Position numbers and translations under genes: made by a program. Under the pieces are notes generated by a model, which searched no databases, was not told the origin of the DNA, and saw nothing but the letters and a program-made list of their open reading frames with translations. 64,000 bases of DNA from an uncultured Pseudomonadota bacterium (GTDB lineage: Bacteria > Myxococcota_A > UBA796 > GCA-2862545), in NCBI GenBank assembly GCA_913061235.1, contig CAJXTB010000006.1, positions 1-64,000 of the forward strand, written 5' to 3'. Below are positions 17,674 through 27,791 of the stretch, in pieces. Positions within the stretch are counted from its first letter, which is position 1; each line of letters begins with the position of its first letter.

Positions 17674-20600
17674 GCGGGATCGGCGAGCCAGGCAAGGAAT
17701 GGACGGGATGCGAACGCTCTGCGCATATCCACTGGCAAGCGGGCTTGGAACTCTAGTGCCCGTTGTTGACCCAATGTGCGGTGGCGTTGTGCGGCGTCGG
17801 CGTCTTCTGCCAGATGCGTTGCGACGGCACGTGCTTCCAAGTCTACGAGCACAAGCCCACGCGATGCGGCAGAGGCGATGACCTCGTTCGTGCGCAGTCT
17901 TCCGGCTTCGGTTTCTCCACGCACCACGTGAGCTTTTGCCAGGGCCAATCCAACACGGCACCGCGCCGGAATGGGCAAGTTTGGCAGCACTTCAGTGGCT
18001 CGCCGTAGCAGGTCCGCCGATTCTTGGGGGTTGCTGGACGCCAATACATGCGCCAAGATGGCTTGTGCGTGTGGGATGTTGCATTCGGGATCACGGCGTT
18101 CTGCGGTGCGAATGGTGGCACGGGCGTGAGCTTCGGCTTCGGCGACATTGTCCGCTTCCAGCTCGAGCTCGGCGAGGCGCAGCTGACACGAGCCAATCTC
18201 TTCGGGTAGGTCAATGTCGAGTGCGGTGTCGAGCGCCCGGTGCAGACCTTCCCGTGCTTCATCGTGCAGACCGAGGTCCTTTGCGGCGGTGGACAGTGAG
18301 CGAACCGCGGCGCTGAGGCCCAGCTTGTAGTCGAGCTCCGTGGCGATCTGAACGGCGACATGACCACGCTGACGTGCCTGAACAGGCTCTCCCTGCCAGG
18401 TCAGTAGCTCAGCGATGTTGGCCAGGGCCAAGCAGCGCGGACGCTTCTTTCGGAGCTCTCGGAAGATGCCTTCGGCTTCGGTCAAGCCGCGAGTGGCTGC
18501 TGCGAGCTGACCGCGGGTGGCTTGTGCTGCGGTGAGGGCGAGGAGCAGCTCGGCACGGCGGTCTGCAAGCAGGCTACCTTGAGCGATGAGCAGTCCTTCT
18601 GTGGCCATGCGCTCGCACTCTTCAAGGTCCGCTTCGGACCACGCCAGGGCCGACAGACAGTGGAGCGCGTCAGCAACACCTTCACGATAGTGTAGGCGGC
18701 GGCTGGATTCTAGAGCTTGCTTCGCAAAGATGCGGCTCTCCCGATTGCGCCCTCGTCGTCTCAGTACGGTGGCCAGCTCCAGCGCGGCTTCTGTTGAGGC
18801 GCGAACGTCTCCTTCGACATCGGCCATGTTCAAGACGGCGCGCCAGGTGCGCTCGGCGTCGGCCCACTCGGCGCGGTTGTAGTGCACAGCGGCGCGGACC
18901 GCGTGGTGTTCACGTCGAAGCGCACGGAACTCGTCTTCCGGTAGGTCGGTCATGGCCGACTCTTCGAGAGACCCCGCTCGTTGCGTGATTTCCCATGCTT
19001 CCTGCACCAAGCTGCGGTCGGCTAGGCGCTTGGCGGCGGACACTAGGTACCGGTAGGCACGTCCGGCGTCACCGGCGCGGCGGTAGTGTTCACCCACAAC
19101 CTCTAGGGCTGCCGGGTTTTGTGCGTACGACAGTTCTAGGGCTGCAGCCATGCGGCGGTGGGTGTCGGAGCGACGGTCTGGGTGCAGGTCTCGGTACACC
19201 ACGTCCGCGAACTTGCGGTGGGTGACAGCGTAGCTGGTGACGTCCGCGACACGTCGCTCGCGAACGATGCCCGCGGCGAGCAGGCGGTCGATGCTGTCGA
19301 GCACGTCTTCTTCGTCTGCGTCGAGGACGTCGAGCAGGATGTCGAGGTCGATTTCGCGACCTCCAACGGCCAAGGTCTCCAGCACAATTCGGTCTTGCCG
19401 GCCAATGACCTCAAGTCGGGCGCGCATGACCTGGCGTACGCCGAGCGGAATCTCAAGGTGGCCGGTGGCGATTTCTTCTTCGCTGGCGTTGAGGACGGAG
19501 TTGCCGTCCTTCTCTCCGATAGTGCCCTTGGCTTGTAGCGAACGCAGGAATTCGGTGACGAAGTACGCGTTGCCTTCGGTCTCCTTGTGCAGTCGCTGGC
19601 TCAACAGGCGCGCACTTGGGCTGTCTCCGACCAGATCGGTGACAATCGCATGGATATTCTCGCGCGATAGCGCTCCGACTTCCATCTCAACCGGCACAAC
19701 ACCCAGACCCTCTCCGGCAGCGAAGGCGTCTGCGGCGGCGTTGGCTTTGGCGCGTAGCGTGCCGGCTACGAGCAGGGCTTGCTCTCCGGGGGCTACCAAT
19801 GTGCGGCAGAGGTAGGCAATCAAGTCGATTTCACGCGGGTGGGCGTCGTGCAGATTGTCTAGGAGCAGCACAAATGGCTGGTCTTCAAGGGCCTTGGTGA
19901 GCCCCTCACGGATGCCGTCGTACAGGGCGAAGCGCGCGTCTGTGGGAGTGCCGGTGTCGTTGGTGAAGCGCGCCAAGGCTTCAGTGAGCGACGCGGGAAT
20001 CTGGCGCTGAGGAATGGTCTCTGCCAAGTGCTTGGCGAAGGTCAACACAGCCTCAAACGCCGGCGCGTTTGGCTCAAAGTCCAGCCGATACATGGGAAAA
20101 CCGAGGTCCCGGCTGCGGTGGCTCGCGACGTCCAACAGGCGTGACTTGCCGGAGCCGTCCTCGCCTTCTAGGATCAGTACGCCGCCACGGAAGTCGGTCA
20201 GAGCGGCGATAGCGTTGTTCAGGGATTCCTGTTCAAGGTCACGTCCGACTAGCGGCGGCACCCAGCCTGACGCCGGCATGATGTCGTCTGCGCGTTCTTC
20301 GGCTTCTAGGCGATACAGCACCTCTTGGGCGGACTGAAAGCGGTCGCGTGGGGCTTTCTGGAGCAGTCGCCTACAGATTTCGTCTAAGTGGGTTGGAACC
20401 CCGCGGATGATGTCTCGTGGAGACGGTGCTGGCTGGTCGCGGTGAAGCTCTAGGTAGCCAGCCATGTCATCTGCGACGAAGGGACGCTTTCCGGTGAGCA
20501 TGGCGAACAGGATGACGCCCAAGCTGTACAGGTCGCTGCGATGGTCTAGCGGCTTGCCGGTGATTTGCTCGGGTGACGCATAGGCCCAGGTTCCCACCAG

Positions 20601-21158
20601 GGTGGTGCTCAAGAACGGGTCGTGTGCGGGGTCCAGGTCTTTGACAATGCCGAAGTCGGTGAGCTTGCAGGTGCCCTCACGGGTCAGCAGCACGTTGCTG
20701 GGCTTGAGGTCTCGGTGGACCAGGCCGCGCTTGTGAACCACGGCGAGAGAGCGGCACAGGTCCACTAGAATCTCTTCTACGCGGGTCCATCTACGCTCGG
20801 GATCCCATCCACGAAAGCTGCGAATCGTGGCATGCAGGTCCGGGCCGTCAACATACTCCATGGCAATGTACGGATGGCCGTGTAGGTCTCCGTAGGCTTC
20901 GACGCGGATGACGTTGGGGTGGTGAATTCGCGACAGCGCGCGAAACTCTCGGCGGAACCTCGCCAATCCGGTCTTGAAGCGGTTCTTGCGTAGCACCTTG
21001 AGCGCAACAAGGTCGCCGGCCGGGTCTTTTGCCAGCAAGACCCTGGCCATTCCGCCGCTACCGACCTCCCGCAGAAAGACGTAATTTCCGACGCGAGAGC
21101 CGGGGTGCAACGGCACCCCTCCCATCTCTAGCGGTTCTTCATTGGTGCGCTTGGCCAT
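17670..21158 (-). CDS. Ser/Thr kinase fused to AAA ATPase and TPR (1162 aa)
   Basis: The N-terminal kinase domain (about 25-290) is complete: GSGGMA (33-38), K54 in VALKVL, HRDLKPSN with D150, DFG (168-170) and SPEQ. Next is a STAND/AAA-type NTPase starting at VPPLVGRD (near 300). Its Walker A is GEDGSGKS (331-338), with a VLLLDNLHD Walker B. The C-terminal half is helical TPR-like repeats. Such proteins are signal-integrating cytoplasmic kinases of myxobacterial type. The gene is linked to tamA by an ATGA overlap, which hints at control over outer-membrane assembly, though the substrates are unknown. Two paralogues lie in this window (27769 and 46041), sharing the EFRALSR-type alpha-C region. 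Confidence 0.93.
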   Translation of the reverse strand: MAKRTNEEPLEMGGVPLHPGSRVGNYVFLREVGSGGMARVLLAKDPAGDLVALKVLRKNRFKTGLARFRREFRALSRIHHPNVIRVEAYGDLHGHPYIAMEYVDGPDLHATIRSFRGWDPERRWTRVEEILVDLCRSLAVVHKRGLVHRDLKPSNVLLTREGTCKLTDFGIVKDLDPAHDPFLSTTLVGTWAYASPEQITGKPLDHRSDLYSLGVILFAMLTGKRPFVADDMAGYLELHRDQPAPSPRDIIRGVPTHLDEICRRLLQKAPRDRFQSAQEVLYRLEAEERADDIMPASGWVPPLVGRDLEQESLNNAIAALTDFRGGVLILEGEDGSGKSRLLDVASHRSRDLGFPMYRLDFEPNAPAFEAVLTFAKHLAETIPQRQIPASLTEALARFTNDTGTPTDARFALYDGIREGLTKALEDQPFVLLLDNLHDAHPREIDLIAYLCRTLVAPGEQALLVAGTLRAKANAAADAFAAGEGLGVVPVEMEVGALSRENIHAIVTDLVGDSPSARLLSQRLHKETEGNAYFVTEFLRSLQAKGTIGEKDGNSVLNASEEEIATGHLEIPLGVRQVMRARLEVIGRQDRIVLETLAVGGREIDLDILLDVLDADEEDVLDSIDRLLAAGIVRERRVADVTSYAVTHRKFADVVYRDLHPDRRSDTHRRMAAALELSYAQNPAALEVVGEHYRRAGDAGRAYRYLVSAAKRLADRSLVQEAWEITQRAGSLEESAMTDLPEDEFRALRREHHAVRAAVHYNRAEWADAERTWRAVLNMADVEGDVRASTEAALELATVLRRRGRNRESRIFAKQALESSRRLHYREGVADALHCLSALAWSEADLEECERMATEGLLIAQGSLLADRRAELLLALTAAQATRGQLAAATRGLTEAEGIFRELRKKRPRCLALANIAELLTWQGEPVQARQRGHVAVQIATELDYKLGLSAAVRSLSTAAKDLGLHDEAREGLHRALDTALDIDLPEEIGSCQLRLAELELEADNVAEAEAHARATIRTAERRDPECNIPHAQAILAHVLASSNPQESADLLRRATEVLPNLPIPARCRVGLALAKAHVVRGETEAGRLRTNEVIASAASRGLVLVDLEARAVATHLAEDADAAQRHRTLGQQRALEFQARLPVDMRRAFASRPFLAWLADPA

Positions 21159-21205
21159 AGGCTGGACCTAGCCCGATTCGAGGGCTGAGGCCCGGTGTTC
21201 GCCGC

Positions 21206-21694
21206 TCAGGGACCACTCACCGCATCGGTCGAGTCTTCCTCCAGCCAGACCTCCAACAGGACGCCCATGTACTCGCCGGGCTGGAAGACGACCTCGCCTT
21301 CAACACGGTCTCCTGAGTGGATGCCTGCGGACCAGCTGCCTAGGGGCTGCACAGGGCGTCCGTCAATCCTTCGCAGACCTTTGCTCCCAATGTGCAACTC
21401 GCCTTGAATCAGGTGTACCGGTAGTTCGCTGGTCATGCTGTTGGCGGTGTGCAAACTGCCGTAGCTCACCCACAAGAGCAAGCCTACGACCAGCACACCC
21501 ATGCCTGCCATGCACAACGACCAGACAATGCTCTGGTCGTCTGTAGTGGGCCACATCAGGTACGCCGCACCTGCCGTCAGCACGGCGAAGACCACGCTTA
21601 CAACGACCACGAACACGACGCCGTGTCGGTGTTTTTGGATCAACAACTCCCGCTCTTCAGGAGTCGTCATGCGAATGGGCTCTTCGCTCACCAT
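21206..21694 (-). CDS. Two-TM membrane protein, 162 aa
   Basis: The family is not recognised. A short charged N-terminus (with an alternative start at MTTPEER, residue 9) precedes two membrane helices (about 25-47 and 57-78) and then a soluble beta-rich C-domain of about 80 residues. The first ATG abuts the stop of the phospholipase-D gene directly (TAG at 21697-21695, ATG at 21694-21692), so it is probably translated with it. The kinase gene begins 47 bases downstream. Both termini probably lie on the same side of the membrane. Confidence 0.65.
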   Translation of the reverse strand: MVSEEPIRMTTPEERELLIQKHRHGVVFVVVVSVVFAVLTAGAAYLMWPTTDDQSIVWSLCMAGMGVLVVGLLLWVSYGSLHTANSMTSELPVHLIQGELHIGSKGLRRIDGRPVQPLGSWSAGIHSGDRVEGEVVFQPGEYMGVLLEVWLEEDSTDAVSGP

Positions 21695-24274
21695 CTATGG
21701 AATGATTGGCGTCGCAAATGCACCGGGACTGATGTCCTCGAGTCCAACATCGGTGTGTAGGGTCAGGTCGGAACTTGGGTCTCCGTCCACGCTTCGGTTC
21801 CAGCTGACGCCGCTGGTGCTGCTGGACCACTGAACGCTGCTCACAACTTCGTTGTTGCTGTTGAACAAGGTGGCGCTGTCGCCGGTGTTGTTCAAGGCGA
21901 GAGCGCCGCTGGAGGCGTTGACAGCGCCCGTGATGTCGGAGTGGTCGCCTCCGTCGTACACCACAACAAATGCGCCAGGCTCAAGCAGGAAGTCGTCTTC
22001 GAAGATGTGCCTGCGGGGGTTCACAGCGTCTCCGACGGTCCAGCCGCTGATGTCTACTGTGAGGTTGCCGACGTTGACGATTTCAATGAACTCTTGGTCA
22101 GAATCGCTGCCTTCGGGGTTGGGCAGCGCTTCATTGACCACGATTTCGCCGCCCCAGACGGCGCCATCTACACGAAGTCCCGGGGATGAGGTGGGCCGCA
22201 GCTCAACCGGTACGTCCGGGTTCTCGACCAGGTTGTGGTTGATGAGCGTGCTGTTTCGGAAGCCATCAACGGTGCGGTTGACGGAGATGCCGTCGTCGGC
22301 TGTGGTACGTGCACCCCAGCTCATCTGTGCGCGCTCCAGTCCGAAGCGGTCGTACAGCGTGATGGTCTCGTTGCTGTTGTTCAACGACAGCCGCGAAGAC
22401 GCTTCCCACACCGCCCCTGGGAAGACGGAGAGGTCAGCATTGACATCTGCAAGTACAACGGCGCGACCGCCAGGAAGGATGAAGCCTTCGGGGAACAGCA
22501 CGTTTCCGCTGCCGCCGTCATCGGACAAGGTCCAGCCGGACAGGTCGACCTCGGCCGTGCCTACATTGACAAGCTCCACCCACTCGCTGGCGCCGGACTC
22601 GGGGTCAGGCATGGCTTCGTTGAGGACGATTTCGACGCCCCACTCTTCACCGCTCGCAAGGTTGCCTGGGGAGGCGGCTCCGACGGCTCCAGGCAGCTCG
22701 GTGTGCAGAACGAAGTCGCCGCGCAGGTTGCCGTCTGGGAAGCGATTGAAGCTCACGCCGCTGACCGCGTTTTGGTAGCCGATGTGGTCGACTGTGGTCC
22801 CTGAGGCATCGTACAACGTCAGCTCTTCGGAGTTGTTGTTGAGCGACAAGGTTCCGCTGCTGACAATGACTTCGCGTGTCGAGCCGGTGGGGCTCTCGGC
22901 GATGACAAGCGATGCACCGGGTGGGAGGATGAACGGCTCAAACACGTGACGTGATGGGCTGTACAGGTCTCCCAAGGTCCAGCCGTCCAAGTCCACAGGA
23001 GCGCCGCCAGCGTTGACGATTTCAACCCACTCATTGCCGCGGTCTGTGCCGTCTGGATTGGCGAAGACTTCGTTGAAGCGGACGGGAATGAGCAGGCCTG
23101 CGCAAGGGTCGGGCACGGTACCCAGGTACAGCGGATGCGGCGTGGCTACAGCCAGAACACGGCAGAACTCGTCCATGTACGCGGACGCGACCTCCGCGCC
23201 TTCGATGACCAGCAGGTTCTCGTCGTTGTAGTCGTTGGCAGAGGCCGACCAGTTGTATGAGCCCACAATGGTGGTGGGTTCACTCTCGCTGAGCGGGTCC
23301 ACAATCATGGTCTTGTGGTGGAGCTTTCCGCCGGCAAAGCCAATCGCGTTGCGGTTACCGTCGATAAAGACCGGAACACCGGCTTCGGCCAAGATGTCGT
23401 CGGCGGAGTAGCGGCTTCGGCCCTGGCTCTCGTCGAATACGCCTACGACCTGCACGCCGCTATTGTGCAGCTCGATGAGCTCGCTAATGATGTCTAGTCG
23501 GGTGAACGAGAACACCATGAAGAGCACGGTCGTGTCGGCTTCAGCAAGGGTGTCGAGCAGTGCGAGGTTTGCGGGGTCGGCTGGTGAGAAGCGTGGGGTG
23601 ACAATGTGGTCACCGATCTGAGTTCGCGTAGGCGGGTTGACCGAGGCCTTGCGACGCCCGAACAACCCCTGGCTGTACATCTGTTCGAACTCAGCGGCGT
23701 AGGAGGCGGTGACGATTGGGTCGTTGACAATCATGGACCCGTTGTTGTTCAGCATCACGCCATTGCGAGAGAAATTGGTGCTCCCGGTGAACAGTGTGGT
23801 GTCGTCTACAATGACGAACTTGTTGTGCATGATGCGGTCGTTCGGTGCGCGAACGGACAGCAAAACACCCGCTTCCATCAATGCTTCGTAGCCTGGGTCG
23901 TGCAGCTCATCGCCGTCTCCGGCAAAGCGAATGGCCACGCCGCGCTCGTTTGCGCGGAGCAGTGACTCAACGATGGGTTCGCGATTGAACTCGAAGAGAG
24001 ACGCGTCGATGGTGCTGGTGGCGGCGTCGATGAGGCGGATGACGGCGTCGTCTAGCTCGGGGTCCTCTTCATCTCCGCGCTCGGTGCCCGGACGGGTGAA
24101 GAACAGCTCGAATGCGCCATCGCTTGTGCGAATGGACGTGCTCTGGTCCCAGGCTGCGGGGACACCGGGGTCGCGTGGACCATTGATGTGGGTGTCTACG
24201 TCAACATCGCTCGTGTACTCTCCCTCTGGAGGATTACAGGCGGCCAAGAGAACGAAGGGAAGAATGCGGATCAT
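21695..24274 (-). CDS. Lipoprotein with PLD nuclease/lipase domain and lamin-tail domains
   Basis: The product is 859 aa. Signal and lipobox ([13 protein letters not shown], Cys13) give an exported lipoprotein. Residues about 55-380 form a phospholipase-D superfamily catalytic unit with both HKD motifs intact: H150/K152/D157 in HNKFVIVDD with STNFSRNG, and H319/K321/D326 in HHKTMIVD with SYNWSASAN. Three lamin-tail (LTD) domains follow, each opening with NE...NP and EWVE(I/L)VN-type strands (near 400, 550 and 705). PLD enzymes cut phosphodiester bonds in lipids or nucleic acids. LTDs in secreted bacterial nucleases are thought to aid binding. The ATG overlaps the upstream lipoprotein gene stop as ATGA. 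Confidence 0.9.
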   Translation of the reverse strand: MIRILPFVLLAACNPPEGEYTSDVDVDTHINGPRDPGVPAAWDQSTSIRTSDGAFELFFTRPGTERGDEEDPELDDAVIRLIDAATSTIDASLFEFNREPIVESLLRANERGVAIRFAGDGDELHDPGYEALMEAGVLLSVRAPNDRIMHNKFVIVDDTTLFTGSTNFSRNGVMLNNNGSMIVNDPIVTASYAAEFEQMYSQGLFGRRKASVNPPTRTQIGDHIVTPRFSPADPANLALLDTLAEADTTVLFMVFSFTRLDIISELIELHNSGVQVVGVFDESQGRSRYSADDILAEAGVPVFIDGNRNAIGFAGGKLHHKTMIVDPLSESEPTTIVGSYNWSASANDYNDENLLVIEGAEVASAYMDEFCRVLAVATPHPLYLGTVPDPCAGLLIPVRFNEVFANPDGTDRGNEWVEIVNAGGAPVDLDGWTLGDLYSPSRHVFEPFILPPGASLVIAESPTGSTREVIVSSGTLSLNNNSEELTLYDASGTTVDHIGYQNAVSGVSFNRFPDGNLRGDFVLHTELPGAVGAASPGNLASGEEWGVEIVLNEAMPDPESGASEWVELVNVGTAEVDLSGWTLSDDGGSGNVLFPEGFILPGGRAVVLADVNADLSVFPGAVWEASSRLSLNNSNETITLYDRFGLERAQMSWGARTTADDGISVNRTVDGFRNSTLINHNLVENPDVPVELRPTSSPGLRVDGAVWGGEIVVNEALPNPEGSDSDQEFIEIVNVGNLTVDISGWTVGDAVNPRRHIFEDDFLLEPGAFVVVYDGGDHSDITGAVNASSGALALNNTGDSATLFNSNNEVVSSVQWSSSTSGVSWNRSVDGDPSSDLTLHTDVGLEDISPGAFATPIIP

Positions 24275-26760
24275 GGGGTGATCTCCACGTCCAGAATGTA
24301 GGTGCCAGAGTCGTCGGAATCAAAGCCGTCGACAACAAGGTAGAGTTCAGCGCCGTCTGCGGGAGCAACCCACTCGACGTATTCGGTCGTTCCACTAGCG
24401 CCCAGGTCAGCACAGGTGACAACCGCCCCGGGGCAGCTGTTCACGGCGTACAGTTGGCTGTCGAACGAGGACTCAACCGAAGCGCGCAGGGTGTGTCCAC
24501 CGGGAATGATGACCCGATGAATGCCTTCCGGGCCAAAACCATCTTGTGTGCACGGGAAAGCAGTCAGCCCGGTGTTGGTGTCGAACCCGGTAGCGCCACT
24601 GGTACGACCGGGTACAAGCGGTGGGTTGGTGTCCGCGAAGCTGCAGCTGTCGGAGTACACGAAGGGCTCGATGGTGAGAGCATCTGGGGCGATTGCGGAG
24701 CCGGCATCCGTGGTGACTGTGAGGTCGAAACTACCGGCTCCCACATTGCCCTGTCCGCGGCTGTTGAGGGTCACCAGTGCGGTGGTGTCATCCACGATGG
24801 TCTGAGCGGTAATGGTGATGCTGCCTGACACACTGAAGACTGGATTGGATGTTGTCCATGCGCAGGGTTCGACGGTGCAAGTGACCGTGAGTTCGGGGTC
24901 GGCGCCCACGGAGTAGTAGTTGGGCGTCAGCACCAATGGGAAGGGACCCGTGCGACGGATGTCTACGTCGAACGCAAAGTCTCCGGTCTGGTCAATGTCC
25001 GCAGAGTCCACAACCAAGTAGCGGACTTCGTCTTCGGTAGGCTCATAGTGAAGCGTGACATCGGGCTGGGCCTCTGGAGCGATACTGCAGGTATCCACCG
25101 GTCCGCCGTCGCAATCGTTGGCCAAGTACAGAATGGCGCTGAAGTCGGCCTCGTGGAACAAGCGCACGTCGAGACGCTCGCCGGCAAGTAGGGCTACCGG
25201 AATCGGTTGAGCGCGGCCGATGGGCACGGTGGAGCAGGTCTCGGTGTCCCATGGGCCATCGCTTAGTGCGCCGTCGGTTCCTGACCATGTGCCGTCGGCG
25301 ATGGGGCCTTCCGCGTCGACGTCCTCACAGGTACCGGTGTGGACGAGCTCACGGGTGACCCATGCCGACCGAGTGGTCTGGATGGTGTTGTTGGCGTCGG
25401 TGATGACGATGTCTCGGATGCCGCTTATCGCATCACCTTCCAGGGTGAGGGTGACGACGAAGCGGTTGGATGTCAGGTCATCTGCGCGAATGGCGTCGAC
25501 CGTGATGCCTTCGCCAAGGTCAAGATCTAGGGTGTTGATGTCGAGGGGGACGTCCCAGGATGACACCGTCACGTCAATCGTCTGACCGATTGGCCAGTGC
25601 CGTGGACTGATTCCCCACGACCCAACCCACTCAGGAACGAGGAACTGGTGCGAGGCGGCCTGCACGGTGATGAGGCCGTCTTCGGTTTCGTTGTGTGTAG
25701 TGCGCGTGCGGACGACGGATACGCCGGTTGTTTGGTCGTTTATGAGGAAGCGATCGGCCGGGATAAGCATGGAGGTGACGTCGTTTGCGAACGCCCACAC
25801 CATTCCGCCGTTTTCGTTTTCATAGGACACGTGAACCGCATCATCATCGTTGTCTGATGCCTCCCACTCTAAAACGAGGTCTTGCCCGGCGCGAATGGGT
25901 AGGGTGCGCAGGGGGTCGAAGCCGAGAAGGACGGGTGCTTCTGGAATCGACAGGGCATCGGGGAGCGTGAACGCTGCGATGTCTGGACCGCCCGGGGCCG
26001 TGACGTCCATGGGCGTGTCGAGCGGGAGGATCTGAGCGACGTCGATGTATTCTTCGCGGGATTGGCTGTAGGCGACGAACCCAGTTTCTTCGGCCAACAG
26101 GTCTAGGCGGTAGGCGGCGAGTTCGTAGTCGGCGGCGATGGAGAAGCCGGCGTCGAGTGTGATCGGGTCGTCCGGACCTTCAAACCACTCGTCTGCCGAG
26201 TACTCAACGTCTTGTCCAATGGCCGGCACGGGGTAATCCCCAACTCCGACGGCCTCCAGTGAGCCCGTTGTGAGTGCCATGTGCGACAGGGGGTCCTGTG
26301 CAGGAATCGTGGCGTAGTCGGGAGAAAAGAACGCGCGCATACCGGCTTCGGCGTAGGGGAACTGGGCGTCCGGTGCGAAGTAGAAGGCGGTGACGGTGCC
26401 GAGGTAGGCCACATCGTCGCTTGTATCGGAATCGGTGTCCGTGTCGGGATCGGTGTCTGCATCCGTGTCGGAATCGGTGTCTGCGTCCGTGTCGGAATCG
26501 GTGTCTGTGTCCGAATCGGTGTCCGTGTCGGAATCGGTGTCTGTGTCCGAATCGGTGTCTGTGTCCGAATCGGTGTCTGTGTCCGAATTGGTGTCCGTGT
26601 CGGAATCCGAATCGGTGTCCGTGTCGGAATCGGTGTCTGAATCCGAGCCCGTGTCTGTGTCGGACGTGGTGTCGGTATCGCTTCCAATGTCTGTGTCCGA
26701 ATCGGTGTCGGTTTTCGGACAGGCGGTGAGCAATGCAAGCAGCAATATCGTGCGGTTCAT
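24271..26760 (-). CDS. Large (S)DTD-linker lipoprotein
   Basis: I start at the ATG 26758-26760 ([14 protein letters not shown]), where the lipoprotein signal begins, giving 829 aa. After Cys14 comes a stretch of about 95 residues made almost only of Asp, Ser and Thr (DTDSDTD units), a flexible, highly acidic spacer that could bind calcium and hold the rest away from the membrane. The remainder is beta-rich. It includes two PPC-like domains, one with Cys-containing strands near residues 500-620 and one at the C-terminus ending [13 protein letters not shown]. No enzyme motif is seen. It is the first gene of the run leading into the PLD lipoprotein (ATGA overlap), so the two probably act together at the cell surface. 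Confidence 0.8.
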   Translation of the reverse strand: MNRTILLLALLTACPKTDTDSDTDIGSDTDTTSDTDTGSDSDTDSDTDTDSDSDTDTNSDTDTDSDTDTDSDTDTDSDTDTDSDTDTDSDTDADTDSDTDADTDPDTDTDSDTSDDVAYLGTVTAFYFAPDAQFPYAEAGMRAFFSPDYATIPAQDPLSHMALTTGSLEAVGVGDYPVPAIGQDVEYSADEWFEGPDDPITLDAGFSIAADYELAAYRLDLLAEETGFVAYSQSREEYIDVAQILPLDTPMDVTAPGGPDIAAFTLPDALSIPEAPVLLGFDPLRTLPIRAGQDLVLEWEASDNDDDAVHVSYENENGGMVWAFANDVTSMLIPADRFLINDQTTGVSVVRTRTTHNETEDGLITVQAASHQFLVPEWVGSWGISPRHWPIGQTIDVTVSSWDVPLDINTLDLDLGEGITVDAIRADDLTSNRFVVTLTLEGDAISGIRDIVITDANNTIQTTRSAWVTRELVHTGTCEDVDAEGPIADGTWSGTDGALSDGPWDTETCSTVPIGRAQPIPVALLAGERLDVRLFHEADFSAILYLANDCDGGPVDTCSIAPEAQPDVTLHYEPTEDEVRYLVVDSADIDQTGDFAFDVDIRRTGPFPLVLTPNYYSVGADPELTVTCTVEPCAWTTSNPVFSVSGSITITAQTIVDDTTALVTLNSRGQGNVGAGSFDLTVTTDAGSAIAPDALTIEPFVYSDSCSFADTNPPLVPGRTSGATGFDTNTGLTAFPCTQDGFGPEGIHRVIIPGGHTLRASVESSFDSQLYAVNSCPGAVVTCADLGASGTTEYVEWVAPADGAELYLVVDGFDSDDSGTYILDVEITP
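26420..26710 (-). repeat. Tandem repeats coding for the (S)DTD spacer
   Basis: Short 12-, 18- and 30-base units (GTGTCGGAATCG / GTGTCTGTGTCCGAATCG as read on the plus strand) are repeated with little change. They encode Asp-Ser-Asp-Thr on the minus strand. The low divergence between units suggests expansion and contraction by slippage. The plus strand gives a Val/Ser repeat frame that is not a gene. Confidence 0.9.
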
Positions 26761-26951
26761 GGCGCGCAAACTGACTCGCGGTGGGGCATCTGGCAACCAC
26801 AATCTGGTTTTGCTTGAGCTTGGAACGCAGTTGTTGTGGCGATGCAGACCACTAGCGTGAGCTGGATGTCGTGCAGTCTGCAGACGGATTTGGGGTACGA
26901 GGGCTTCTTCGGGCTGGCCGCGCGATACCGGTGGCGCTCGGAGTTCATCTT
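26761..26951. promoter_or_regulatory. Divergent promoter region, 191 bases
   Basis: The spacer separates the (S)DTD lipoprotein operon (minus) from the BtuF-like gene (plus). It must carry both promoters, but I see no convincing -35/-10 pair. GGAG at 26940-26943 is a ribosome site eight bases ahead of the plus-strand ATG at 26952. Confidence 0.35.
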
Positions 26952-27791
26952 ATGCGTTGTCTTGCTCTTGTTCTGCTGCTGAGTGCCTGTTCATCGGCGC
27001 CTCCGGCGGTCCCCGACACGCGAATCGTGTCGCTCCAGCCCCAGATCACCGAGACCCTGTTCGCCATTGGTGCGGGTGGACAGGTGGTCGGGCGAAGTGA
27101 CTATGACTCCCTGCCTGCCGAAGTCACAGCGCTGCCGAGTGCTGGGACGGCGCTGACCCCGAACGTAGAAGCGGTGGTGGGGCTGCGTCCGAGTGTTGTG
27201 TTGGTGGAAGACTCTGCAGGTGCTCGTCTAGACTTGCTGGAGCCTATTGTTACGGTCGAGGCACTCCCGTGGCTTGGTGTATCGGACGTGGGAGCGTCGA
27301 TTCGGCGCCTGGGTGAGCTCACGGACCATCAGACAGAGGCAGAGGCTGTGGCACAGGAGTTGTTGGCGTCGCTGCAGGCGGAACCGCCGGAGACCGGACG
27401 GAGAACCTTGCTTGTGTATGCCTCTGACGACTTGGCGACGGGGCCGGTGTGGTTTGTTCAGCGCAACTCGCTCCATGGAGCAGCTATGCACGCAGCCGGG
27501 CTCATCAACGCGGTCGACGAAGACGTGTCCGGGGCGCCAAGTCTCCCGGTTGAGCGTCTGCTTTCTGTGGACCCGGAGTGGATTGTCATCCTATCGAGCG
27601 ACAATGACCTGTCCGACGCGGGCCGAGAACAGCTGGTTCACTCATTCGACGCGCTGACTCCGTTGTCCGCCGTACAGACCGGCCAAATCAGAGTGCTCGC
27701 GGGTAGTCAGTACCACTCGACGGGACCGTCGCTCAGTGGCTTTGTTGGCGCTCTTCGCTCGGCATTGCCTACTGTCGACGTGTCGAATTAG
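26952..27791 (+). CDS. Orphan BtuF/FepB-like periplasmic binding lipoprotein
   Basis: The product is 279 aa from the ATG at 26952 (GGAG upstream), with lipobox LLSAC (Cys13). The fold is a class III substrate-binding protein. It opens with RIVSLQPQITETLFAIGAGGQVVGRS, the standard first lobe of cobalamin/siderophore binding proteins (start of motif at about residue 24). A long linking helix lies near 115-140, and the second lobe closes with LSGFVGALR. Such proteins deliver B12 or ferric siderophores to an ABC importer, but no permease or ATPase lies beside it, so the partner is elsewhere. Its last 23 bases overlap the convergent kinase gene. Confidence 0.85.
   Translation: MRCLALVLLLSACSSAPPAVPDTRIVSLQPQITETLFAIGAGGQVVGRSDYDSLPAEVTALPSAGTALTPNVEAVVGLRPSVVLVEDSAGARLDLLEPIVTVEALPWLGVSDVGASIRRLGELTDHQTEAEAVAQELLASLQAEPPETGRRTLLVYASDDLATGPVWFVQRNSLHGAAMHAAGLINAVDEDVSGAPSLPVERLLSVDPEWIVILSSDNDLSDAGREQLVHSFDALTPLSAVQTGQIRVLAGSQYHSTGPSLSGFVGALRSALPTVDVSN

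Noticed and set aside
26420-26710. CRISPR-like regular repeats
   Set aside because: The units are contiguous, with no unique spacers, and encode the (S)DTD linker of a lipoprotein; this is a coding tandem repeat.
26435-26860. Plus-strand Val/Ser/Glu repeat frame of 141 codons
   Set aside because: Antisense shadow of the (S)DTD tract.
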